DNA of 64,000 nucleotides from Egicoccus sp. AB-alg6-2 (GTDB taxonomy: Bacteria > Actinomycetota > Nitriliruptoria > Nitriliruptorales > Nitriliruptoraceae): positions 434,001 to 498,000 of the forward strand of contig NZ_JBGUAY010000001.1 in the NCBI RefSeq assembly GCF_041821025.1, given 5' to 3'. A program made the translations under genes and the position numbers. A model generated the notes under the pieces. The model worked only from the letters and a program-made list of their open reading frames with translations, searched no databases and was not told the DNA's origin. This document shows positions 8,551 through 15,797 of this stretch, in pieces (the first letter of the stretch is position 1; each line of letters begins with the position of its first letter).

Positions 8551-9695
8551 CCTCCCGACCATCGAGCCCGTTCGTGCCCTTCCGCCTGCTGCGCCCCGCG
8601 CTGGCCGCCGCCGCCCTGCTCGTCGCCATGCCGACAGCGGCGTCCGCCGCCGGTGCCGCACTCCGTGCCCCGGCGGACGGCGTCGTGACCGGCGCCACCG
8701 CGCTGACCGTGCACGTGCGCACGGAGCCGACCGAGATCGTCGACCGCATCGAGGTGTCGCTCCGCCGCAGCAGCGGCGAACTCGACGGTTTCCAGCGGCA
8801 CCTGCTCTGCGACGACCGCGACGTCTGCTCCCGCACCGAAGCCGACTACACGCTCGACTTCGACCCGCGGACCGGCGCGCCCTTCGTGGCCGGGTCGCGC
8901 ACGCTGCCCAACGGCGCGTACGTGCTCCGTGTCCACGTCGAGCGCCCCGTGGACCCGGCGGCGGCCACGCTCGACCTGCCGCTGACCCTGTCCGCACCGC
9001 CCAGCGCCCCGGCCGACCTGACGGCCGAGGTCGACGGTGACGAGGTCACGCTGAGCTGGCGGCGTGCACCGGAACCCGACGTCAGCGGCCACCTCGTCGA
9101 ACTGCTGGCCGACGACGGCTGGCAGCTCATCGCGGAACTGCCGCCCGAGGCGACCTCCGTCACCGACCGTCCGGGGCGGGGGCATCGTGCCTACCGGGTC
9201 GTGACCCTGCGGCCAGACGGACGTGGCGCCACCTACGAGACTGCCTCGCCCGAGCTCTCGGTCGCGGTCGGTGCCACGTCGGACGGTCCGGACGTCGAGG
9301 CAGACGAAGCCGCCCGTGCCGACGACGACACCGACGGCGTCGACCACGGCGCCGGCAGCGTCGCGGGTAGCGGCGGCGCCCCGGCCGGTGACCGGCCGGT
9401 GGCGCGGGCGCCGCGGATCGGCGGTGAGGCGCCGATCCCGGCCCTGTCCGGCACGGCGCGCAGCGAGGCCGGGACGCCCGCCCCCGATGCGGACGACCTC
9501 GGGCCCGAGGACGCAGGCGTCCCGACCACGACCGCCGACGGTGACGTCGTGTTCGCCGCCCCCGACGGCTCGCCGCTGGCGGCCGGGAGCCAGGGCGCTC
9601 CGTCCGGTTCGACGCCACGGCTGCTCGGCGGCGCGCTGCTGATCGCGCTGGCGCTGGCCGCCTGGCGTTGGAACCGCCAGCCCGCACGTCGCTGA
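8547..9695 (+). CDS. Secreted, membrane-anchored surface protein with Ig-like and FnIII domains
   Basis: The 382-residue protein has a signal peptide (cleavage likely after TAASAA, near residue 35), an Ig-like beta domain (about 38-150) with a likely Cys88-Cys94 disulfide, a fibronectin type III-like domain (about 151-242, containing SAPADLTAEVDGDEVTLSWRRAPEPDVSGH), an acidic low-complexity stalk (about 245-355) and a C-terminal membrane helix with a basic tail. The tail has sortase-substrate layout but no clear LPXTG; the nearest candidate before the helix is LAAGS, an imperfect match to the LAXTG of class E sortases. GTG at 8547 overlaps the sortase stop, so the pair is co-made. An adhesin or pilus-tip role is inference. 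Confidence 0.72.
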   Translation: MTSRPSSPFVPFRLLRPALAAAALLVAMPTAASAAGAALRAPADGVVTGATALTVHVRTEPTEIVDRIEVSLRRSSGELDGFQRHLLCDDRDVCSRTEADYTLDFDPRTGAPFVAGSRTLPNGAYVLRVHVERPVDPAAATLDLPLTLSAPPSAPADLTAEVDGDEVTLSWRRAPEPDVSGHLVELLADDGWQLIAELPPEATSVTDRPGRGHRAYRVVTLRPDGRGATYETASPELSVAVGATSDGPDVEADEAARADDDTDGVDHGAGSVAGSGGAPAGDRPVARAPRIGGEAPIPALSGTARSEAGTPAPDADDLGPEDAGVPTTTADGDVVFAAPDGSPLAAGSQGAPSGSTPRLLGGALLIALALAAWRWNRQPARR

Positions 9696-9784
9696 GCCGA
9701 CCCTCGCTGCGTCCGCGCCGCGGACGCGCGCCGCGGGGTGCTGCGAGCAGGCGGCCGTGCTGCCAGCCAGAGGCCCACCCGCCC

Positions 9785-9827
9785 CTGGCGTCACCGCCGC
9801 GGTCTGGCGTCACCGCCGCGGTCTGGC
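9785..9827. repeat. 19-bp tandem repeat, 2.3 copies
   Basis: The unit CTGGCGTCACCGCCGCGGT occurs at 9785-9803 and again, identical, at 9804-9822, with a third partial copy (CTGGC) to 9827. It lies between the convergent surface-protein and helicase genes and stops two bases before the helicase stop codon. It may be a simple slippage duplication; no hairpin is evident. Confidence 0.8.
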
Positions 9828-9828
9828 A

Positions 9829-12291
9829 TCAACTCGGGGCGCGCGCAAGCAGCAGGTCGAGCACGCGCACGGCACCGTCCTTGTCCAGGGGGTCGTTGCC
9901 GTTGCCGCACTTCGGCGACTGCACGCAGGACGGACAGCCGCGTTTGCAGCGGCACGTGACGATCGTCTCGCGGGTCCGCCGCAGGTGTTCGGCGAGACGC
10001 CGGTAGGAGCGCTCCGCCAGCCCCGCGCCACCGGGATAGCCGTCGTAGACGAACACGCTGGGACGTCCCGTATCGGGATGCAGCGCCGTGGACAGGCCGC
10101 CGAGGTCCCACCGGTCGCACAGCGCCAGCAACGGCAGCATGCCGATGGCGGCGTGCTCGGCGGCATGCAGCGATCCCGGCGTGTCGCGCAGCGCCACACC
10201 CGCCGATTCGAGCACGGGCATGGGGATCGCGTACCAGACCGCGACCGTCCGGAGCTCGACCGGCGGCAGGTCGAGGTCGACGCGGTCGAGCACCTCGTCC
10301 GACCCGAGGCGCAGGACGTCGTAGCCGGTCACCTGCGTGGTCACCTCGACCCGCGCCAGCCCGATCTCGACCTCGTCCCACCAACCGCCCTCGACGGCTT
10401 CCAGCATCCGCACGTCGGTGTCGCTGCGTGGGCGGGTGGTGTGTGCGAGCCGTGGCGCCTCGACGGCCAGCGCCACCGCCCGGTCGAGGTCGAGTTCGCG
10501 GACCTCGAACTGGCGTCCCTGGTGCAGGTAGACCGCACCCTCGTGGACCTGGCGGTGTGCCCGGGCCTCGTCGACGTCACCGATCAGCGCGCCGGTGTCG
10601 ACGTCGACGATGCGGACGTTGCGTCCACCGGCCGAGCGCAAGTCGACCTCGGCGCTGGCGCGTCGTCGGGAGGTCCAGAAGTGCTGACCGCCCCGGACAC
10701 GGAGCCGGCCGGCCGCGACGTCCGCGGCCAGGAGGGCCGGCGCGTCGTCACCGAACCAGTCGCTGGCCTCGTCGTCGTCGAGCGGGAACTCCTGGCAGGC
10801 GCAGCGCAGGTGGGGACCCAGCAGGTAGGGGTTGGTCGGGTCGAGGATCGCGTCCTCGGGCGCGCGAGTCAGCAACTCGTCGGGATGGGTGACCAGGTAG
10901 TGGTCCAGCGGGTCCTCCTGCGCCACGAGCACGCCGGCGGCCGCCCCACCGGCCCGCCCCGCCCGGCCCAGCCGCTGCCAGAACGACGCCGTCGTCCCGG
11001 GCCAGCCGGCCAGCACGACCGCGTCGAGACCGGCGACGTCGATGCCCAGCTCCAGGGCCTCGGTGGCGGCCACCCCACGGAGCGCACCGGACCGCAGGTC
11101 GGCCTCCAGCGCGCGACGTTCCTCGGCGAGGTAGCCGGCCCGGTAGGCGGCGACCCGTTTCGCCAGCGGCTCGCCACCGGTGTCCGTGGCGTCGCCCAGC
11201 CGCTGCCTCGCCTGCAGTGCGACGACCTCGGCGCCCTTGCGGCTGCGGGTGAACACCAGCGTCTGCACGTCCGCAGCAACGAACGACGCCAGCAGGTCAC
11301 CGGTCTCACCCAGCAGGGACCGGCGGCCCTCGCGGTCCTCGGACACGAACGGCGGCTGCCAGAGCCCGACGTCCATCGGTCCGCGAGGGGAGCCGTCCCG
11401 GAGGATCTCGGCGACGTCGACCCCGACCAGTGCGGAGGCGTGCTCGGCCGGGTTGCCGACCGTCGCGCTGGCGAGCAGGAAGGTGGGGTCGGCGCCATAG
11501 CGTTCGGCGACGCGGCGCAGACGGCGCAGCACCAGTGCGACGTGCCCGCCGAACACCCCGCGGGCGACGTGGGCCTCGTCGACCACGACGTAGGCGAGGC
11601 GGTGGATCAGGTCGCGCCACCAGCGGTGGTTGGGCAGCATCGCGTGGTGCAGCAGGTCCGGGTTGGTCAGCAACCAGTTGGCGGTGCGGCGCACCGCCTC
11701 GCGTTCCGGCGGCGGCGTGTCGCCGTCGACGACCGCGGCCCGCACCTGCGGGAGCCGGAATCCACGGAGCGCCCGCAGTTGGTCGTGCGCGAGCGCCTTG
11801 GTCGGCGCCAGGTACAGCGCGACCGCACGGTCGTCGGTCAGCAGCCGTTCGAGCACGGGAAGCTGGTAGCACAGGCTCTTGCCCGAGGCCGTGCCGGTCG
11901 CGACGACGAGGTGTTCCCCGGCCCGGGCGCGGCGCCAGGCCTCCTCCTGGTGCACGTAGAGCTGGGCGACCCCGGCGTGCTCGAGGCGGGAACGCAATGC
12001 GGCGGGGAGTTCCTCGGGGACCGGGACGGTGACCGCCGCGCGGGCCGGCAGGTGCGCGAGGTGGACGAGTCCTTCGTCGTTGCGCGCGCCACCCTCGGCG
12101 GCGCGCTCGCGCGCGGCCCCGGACGCCGAGGTCCGGCCGAGGAGTTCGAGGACGTCGCGTGGGTCCGTCGGTGCGCTTCCTGGTCGGGGCCGACGGCCGG
12201 ACGGTACCGCTAGCGTCTGCCACCCCCTGGAGCGACGGCCGCTCCGGGACGGAGCAGGAGCAGCACGCGTGCAGCTGATGCAGGTCGACAC
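9829..12291 (-). CDS. DECH-box superfamily II helicase of the helicase/secretion neighbourhood
   Basis: This protein of up to 820 residues is a superfamily II helicase: Q-type and motif I VVATGTASGKS, motif Ia APTKALAHDQL, motif II DEAH (VVDEAHVARG), motif III SAT, then motifs V/VI (AATEALELGIDVAGLDAVV, QRLGRAGRAGG) and a C-terminal domain with four clustered cysteines (CRCKRGCPSCVQSP), like the Hrq1/YprA family. It is conserved beside Tad genes in actinobacteria (Rv3649 in M. tuberculosis), with no known role in pili. The start is uncertain: similarity begins near DPRDVLELL (about residue 43), but the only ATG/GTG upstream of it in frame is the GTG at 12291, which overlaps the divergent STAS gene by 23 bp and has a poor ribosome site. 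A non-standard start between 12165 and 12290 is possible. Confidence 0.88.
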   Translation of the reverse strand: MSTCISCTRAAPAPSRSGRRSRGWQTLAVPSGRRPRPGSAPTDPRDVLELLGRTSASGAARERAAEGGARNDEGLVHLAHLPARAAVTVPVPEELPAALRSRLEHAGVAQLYVHQEEAWRRARAGEHLVVATGTASGKSLCYQLPVLERLLTDDRAVALYLAPTKALAHDQLRALRGFRLPQVRAAVVDGDTPPPEREAVRRTANWLLTNPDLLHHAMLPNHRWWRDLIHRLAYVVVDEAHVARGVFGGHVALVLRRLRRVAERYGADPTFLLASATVGNPAEHASALVGVDVAEILRDGSPRGPMDVGLWQPPFVSEDREGRRSLLGETGDLLASFVAADVQTLVFTRSRKGAEVVALQARQRLGDATDTGGEPLAKRVAAYRAGYLAEERRALEADLRSGALRGVAATEALELGIDVAGLDAVVLAGWPGTTASFWQRLGRAGRAGGAAAGVLVAQEDPLDHYLVTHPDELLTRAPEDAILDPTNPYLLGPHLRCACQEFPLDDDEASDWFGDDAPALLAADVAAGRLRVRGGQHFWTSRRRASAEVDLRSAGGRNVRIVDVDTGALIGDVDEARAHRQVHEGAVYLHQGRQFEVRELDLDRAVALAVEAPRLAHTTRPRSDTDVRMLEAVEGGWWDEVEIGLARVEVTTQVTGYDVLRLGSDEVLDRVDLDLPPVELRTVAVWYAIPMPVLESAGVALRDTPGSLHAAEHAAIGMLPLLALCDRWDLGGLSTALHPDTGRPSVFVYDGYPGGAGLAERSYRRLAEHLRRTRETIVTCRCKRGCPSCVQSPKCGNGNDPLDKDGAVRVLDLLLARAPS
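12211..12216 (+). promoter_or_regulatory. Possible -10 element for the STAS gene
   Basis: TAGCGT is located 53 bases before the GTG of the STAS gene, inside the 5' end of the divergent helicase frame. It fits the TAGNNT pattern recurring before operon starts in this window. No -35 is seen. Confidence 0.3.
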
Positions 12292-12616
12292 GCGCGAGGA
12301 CCGTGGTTGGACGATCGTGGAGGTGGCCGGTCAACTCGACGTCGCGACCGCACCGGAGTTCCGCCAGGTGCTCGTCGAGGCCCAGTACGCCGGCGCGGTG
12401 CGCGTCCTGGTCGACGTCGCGGGCGTCGAGTTCGTCGACTCCATGGGGCTCGGGGTGCTGATCGGTGCGCACAAACGCGCCATGAGCCACGAGGGGGCGG
12501 CACTGGTTCTCGCGCGCCCCACCGAGCGGATGCGGCACCTGCTCGCGCTGACGGGTCTGGACCGGGTCCTGCGGCTGGTCGACGATCCCGGCGAGGTGCT
12601 CGACCCCTCGGGCTAG
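12269..12616 (+). CDS. STAS-domain anti-sigma factor antagonist (SpoIIAA/RsbV type)
   Basis: The 115-residue protein is a single STAS domain: strand pattern WTIVEVAGQLDVATAPEFRQVL, then the hallmark VDVAGVEFVDSMGLGVLIGAHKRA, with the phosphorylatable Ser of the D-S-x-G-L-G motif. Such proteins are switched off by phosphorylation by an RsbW-like kinase and, when unphosphorylated, release a sigma factor from its anti-sigma factor. No partner kinase or sigma factor lies next to it, so the target is encoded elsewhere (a SigH-like sigma factor is 43 kb away in this window, but no link is shown). GTG at 12269 follows GGAGCAGGAG with 8 bp spacing; ATG at 12278 is a weaker alternative. Confidence 0.88.
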   Translation: MQLMQVDTREDRGWTIVEVAGQLDVATAPEFRQVLVEAQYAGAVRVLVDVAGVEFVDSMGLGVLIGAHKRAMSHEGAALVLARPTERMRHLLALTGLDRVLRLVDDPGEVLDPSG

Positions 12617-12619
12617 CAT
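12614..12619 (+). promoter_or_regulatory. Possible -10 element for the methyltransferase gene
   Basis: TAGCAT overlaps the TAG stop of the STAS gene and lies 85 bases before the methyltransferase start. It matches the TAGNNT pattern seen elsewhere; with no clear -35 the call is tentative. Confidence 0.28.
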
Positions 12620-12703
12620 CGCCGGCACACCTGGCCGTGGTCCTTCCGGGCGCCGGCGACCCGCCGAGGCACCCCGCACGCACGTACCGACGAGAGGGGC
12701 ATC

Positions 12704-13327
12704 GTGGACCTCGACGAACGCACGCTTGCGAGCGTCGCGGCCTACGACGCGCACGCGGCGGCCTATCAGCAGTCGTTGCGGCTGAAGCGGCCGGTCGCCG
12801 ACGTGCGCCGCTTCGCCGACCGCGCGCGACGCGACGACCTCGTGCTCGACGCCGGCTGCGGGCCGGCGAACGACCTGCGGCTGCTGCGCGACACCGGGGT
12901 GCACCCGGTCGGCGTCGACCTCGCGATGGGGGCGCTGCGCGAGGCGCGGATGCTGCTGCCGCGCCATCCGCTGGTGTGCGCCCCGCTGCACGCGCTTCCC
13001 TTCCGCGACCGCGCGTTCGCCGGCCTGTGGCTGTCGGGCGCCCTGACCCATCTGCCGCGCGCGGCGTGGCGGCCGGTGTTCGCCGACCTGCTGCGCCTGG
13101 TCGACCACGGACCGGTCTACCTGGCCTGCTACCGCGGGAGCGCGGACCTCGAGCCGCTCGAGGACCCGGTCCTCGGCGAGGTCTACGTCTCCGCGGCCGT
13201 CGAGGCCGAGATCGAGGCGCTGTTCGGTTCGCACGGGCTCCAGGAGGTCACCATCGAGGTGCGTCCCGACCCGGTGCACGACCGCCGGCGGCCCTGGGTC
13301 GTCGCCCTCGGCACGCTGACCCGCTGA
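12704..13327 (+). CDS. Class I SAM-dependent methyltransferase
   Basis: The 207-residue protein shows the Rossmann-fold methyltransferase motifs: motif I VLDAGCGPANDLRLL (about residues 46-60), the acidic end of strand 2 VGVDLAMGALREAR, motif post-I LVCAPLHALPFRD and FAGLWLSGALTHLPRAAW. It belongs to the broad Methyltransf_11/25 type; the substrate cannot be told from sequence. GTG at 12704 has GAGAGGGG five bases upstream. It stands alone between the STAS gene and the convergent antiporter gene. Confidence 0.82.
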   Translation: MDLDERTLASVAAYDAHAAAYQQSLRLKRPVADVRRFADRARRDDLVLDAGCGPANDLRLLRDTGVHPVGVDLAMGALREARMLLPRHPLVCAPLHALPFRDRAFAGLWLSGALTHLPRAAWRPVFADLLRLVDHGPVYLACYRGSADLEPLEDPVLGEVYVSAAVEAEIEALFGSHGLQEVTIEVRPDPVHDRRRPWVVALGTLTR

Positions 13328-13394
13328 CCCCTGACCCGCCGCTCGGCCCCGCGCCGTCGACCCGCCGGGCAGGGCACGCGGCCGGAGCGGCCGG

Positions 13395-15017
13395 TCACCG
13401 CTCGTCGCGGAGGCTGCGCAGCAGTGGCCCCGCCGCGACGTGGAGCGGCCGGATCGCCAGGTCCGCGCCGGCCCGCAGCAGGGCACGTTCGGTGTCCTCG
13501 TCGTCTGCCGCCACGGCGATGCGGCCGGTGAAGCCGTGGCGGCGGAAGGCCTGGATGAGCGTCAGGTTGGCGTCGCGTCCGCGGAGCGTGGACACGATCC
13601 ACTTGGTGCGCTGCAGCGGCAGCTGCTCGGGCAGGTCGGGATCCTCGGCGTCGCCGTAGACGACCGGGATCGACCACTCGTCGCGGATGCTGCGCGGGTC
13701 GAAGTCGACGCCGACGACCTCGTCGCCGCGCTCCTCGAGCTCGAGGCACACCGTGCGACCGAAGCGACCGAGCCCGACCACCACGTACTCGGGCTCGAGG
13801 GTGGCCTCGTCCAGGTCGATGCTCGCCGTGGGCCGCGCCCGTTCGAACACGCGCAGCAACGGCTCGATGCGGGCGTAGATGCGGTCCGAGCCGTAGATCA
13901 GGTAGGTCGACGCCGTGATCGTGATCAGGCCGACCGCGGTGACCAACCCGACGACGTCGTTGCCGACGTGCCCCTGCGCTGCGCCGAGCGCCACCAGGAT
14001 CAGGGAGAACTCGCTGATCTGCGCCACGGTCAGCCCGGCCTTGAACGCGACCTTCTTGCGGTAGCCGAGCAACCCCATGATGACCAGCACGATGATCGGG
14101 TTGCCCACGAGGACGAACACGCTGAACAGCACGGCGGCGGGCAGTTGCTCGGCCGCGGAGGTGAGCTCGAAGCTGGTCCCGAGCTGGATGAAGAAGAACA
14201 CCAGGAGGAAGTCGCGCAGGGTCGACAGCCGCCCGCTGAGGGCCTCGCGGTACGGCGTCGACGCCAGCGACATGCCGGCGAGGAACGCCCCGACCTCGGT
14301 GCTGAAGCCGAGCAGGTGGGTCATCGCCGCCAGCGCGATCGCCCACGTCACGGCGGCGAGGACCAACAGTTCGGTCTGGCGTGCGAGCAGATGGGTGACG
14401 CGCGGGATCGCCCAGCGGGCCAGGACCCCGACCGCCAGCAGGAGCGCCACACCGCGCAGGGCGATACCGAAGAACTCCGCGGCGAGGCCGCCGTCACCCG
14501 CGGCGCCGCTGGCCGTGATCGCGATCATCGCGAGCACCACGACGATGTCCTGCACGATCAGGAACCCGAGCGCGATGCGGCCGTGCAGTTCGTCGAGCTC
14601 GCGCTTGTCCGTGAGCAGCTTGACGATGATGATGGTGCTGGAGAAGGTCAGCGCCACGGCGATGTAGGTCGCCTGCACCGTGGTGAAGCCCAGCGCGAGT
14701 GCGATGACGAATCCCACCGCGGAGGTGAACACGACCTGTCCCAGGCCCGTCGCCAGCGCGACCGGCCCGAGGCGTTGCACCAGGCGGACGTCGAGCTTGA
14801 GCCCCACCACGAACAGCAGCAGGGCGATGCCGATCTCGGCCAGGAGCTCGATCTCCTCGGAGGATTCGACCAGCCCGATTGCCTCGGGGCCGACGGCGAT
14901 GCCGGCGGCGATGAGCCCGACGAGCAGCGGTTGACGCAGCAGCGTGGCGAGCCCACCAGCCACTACGCAGACGACCAGGACCGCGGCCACCTGCTCGAAC
15001 ACGCCCACCTCGGTCAC
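13395..15017 (-). CDS. CPA2 monovalent cation/proton antiporter with TrkA-N domain (Kef type)
   Basis: The 540-residue protein has about 12 membrane helices of the Na/H exchanger fold (from VFEQVAAVLVVCVVAGG to LITITASTYLIYG, about 5-385), including GIALLLFVVGLKLDVRLV and AFLAGMSLAS, followed by a cytosolic NAD-binding TrkA-N domain (YVVVGLGRFGRTVCLELEERGDEVVGVDFD, about 410-530). This is the KefB/KefC architecture, which moves K+ or Na+ against H+ and is gated by nucleotide or redox ligands. GTG at 15017 overlaps the stop of the upstream lipoprotein gene (GTGA). The frame continues far upstream without stops, but that stretch is antisense to topA and not real. Confidence 0.9.
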   Translation of the reverse strand: MTEVGVFEQVAAVLVVCVVAGGLATLLRQPLLVGLIAAGIAVGPEAIGLVESSEEIELLAEIGIALLLFVVGLKLDVRLVQRLGPVALATGLGQVVFTSAVGFVIALALGFTTVQATYIAVALTFSSTIIIVKLLTDKRELDELHGRIALGFLIVQDIVVVLAMIAITASGAAGDGGLAAEFFGIALRGVALLLAVGVLARWAIPRVTHLLARQTELLVLAAVTWAIALAAMTHLLGFSTEVGAFLAGMSLASTPYREALSGRLSTLRDFLLVFFFIQLGTSFELTSAAEQLPAAVLFSVFVLVGNPIIVLVIMGLLGYRKKVAFKAGLTVAQISEFSLILVALGAAQGHVGNDVVGLVTAVGLITITASTYLIYGSDRIYARIEPLLRVFERARPTASIDLDEATLEPEYVVVGLGRFGRTVCLELEERGDEVVGVDFDPRSIRDEWSIPVVYGDAEDPDLPEQLPLQRTKWIVSTLRGRDANLTLIQAFRRHGFTGRIAVAADDEDTERALLRAGADLAIRPLHVAAGPLLRSLRDER

Positions 15018-15565
15018 GGCTGCTGCTCGCAGGCCGCGTCCAGCGCATCGGCGTCGACGCGGACGGAGTCCAGCACCTCGTCGGCGAGCTCGTCGTTCAC
15101 GTCGCGGGCCAGCTGGGACAACTCGACGAGCACCAGCGCGTCGCCGCGCTGGCCGTAGAGACCGGCGGTGCGCACGGTGTCGGCGTCGTCCGGCCGGCCC
15201 GCACCCAGGGTCAGTTGCAACCGTCGCGCCTCGTCCAGGCCCGGGACCCGGTGCGACGCGCGGTCCTCGGTGGCGTCGGTCACGACCAGCGGACCCCGTG
15301 GTTCGCGCACGGCGCCGGTCACCAGTTCGTCCACCGTGCCCTCGCAGCCGACGATCACCTGCAGCAGGTGGCCGGGCCGACCCGGGGACCAGCCGCGGGC
15401 CGCCACGACGCCTGGCGCGTCCGGTGGATCCGTGACCGACCATCCCTCGGGAACGGTGACGGAGACGCCCTCGACCGTCTCGGTCCCGCCGGAGGCCGAC
15501 GACGAATCCGTGCAGCCAGCCAGCAGCAGCGCCAGCACGACCACGGGCAGAGGACGGGGAATCAC
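15014..15565 (-). CDS. Lipoprotein coupled to the Kef-type antiporter
   Basis: The 183-residue product begins with a short basic, hydrophobic signal and a lipobox LLLAGC, so it should be lipidated on the Cys near residue 18 and held on the outer face of the membrane. The mature part (VEGVSVTVPEGWSVTDPPDAPG... GDALVLVELSQLARDVNDELADEVLDSVRVD) resembles the PsbP/Mog1-like fold seen in many actinobacterial lipoproteins, a suggestion only. Two further cysteines may form a disulfide. GTG at 15565 follows CGGAGCCCGGT. Its stop overlaps the antiporter start, so the two are co-translated; an accessory role for the antiporter is inferred from this. Confidence 0.72.
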   Translation of the reverse strand: MIPRPLPVVVLALLLAGCTDSSSASGGTETVEGVSVTVPEGWSVTDPPDAPGVVAARGWSPGRPGHLLQVIVGCEGTVDELVTGAVREPRGPLVVTDATEDRASHRVPGLDEARRLQLTLGAGRPDDADTVRTAGLYGQRGDALVLVELSQLARDVNDELADEVLDSVRVDADALDAACEQQP

Positions 15566-15662
15566 ACCGGGCTCCGGATACGGGGGAGGGGACGGTACGC
15601 GCCCCGGGCCCGGAAGGCGGGACCACGGGTGAGCGGTGACCGCTCGGGGGGTCGCACGGCTC

Positions 15663-15681
15663 GGCCCCCCTACGGGGGGCC
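15663..15681. promoter_or_regulatory. Perfect GC hairpin in the lipoprotein-topA divergent gap
   Basis: An 8-bp perfect inverted repeat (GGCCCCCC, loop TAC, GGGGGGCC) lies in the gap between the divergent lipoprotein and topA genes, about 117 bases before the chosen topA start. There is no T-tract, so it is not a typical terminator. It could be an operator, a supercoiling-sensitive cruciform or part of the topA leader. Confidence 0.4.
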
Positions 15682-15797
15682 CGGCTTCCCGGGTGCCGCG
15701 ACGCGACTGTGGGAGAGTTGACAGCCGCGTGGGGGTGACGCCACCTTCCGCCGAACCCACGCCGAACGCAGCTTCCCCAGCGAAAGTCGAGCCACTC

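Noticed and set aside
15718-15723. TTGACA as a topA -35 box
   Set aside because: A perfect -35 match, but no TANNNT lies 16-19 bases downstream, and the sequence lies near other in-frame topA starts; too weak to call a promoter.
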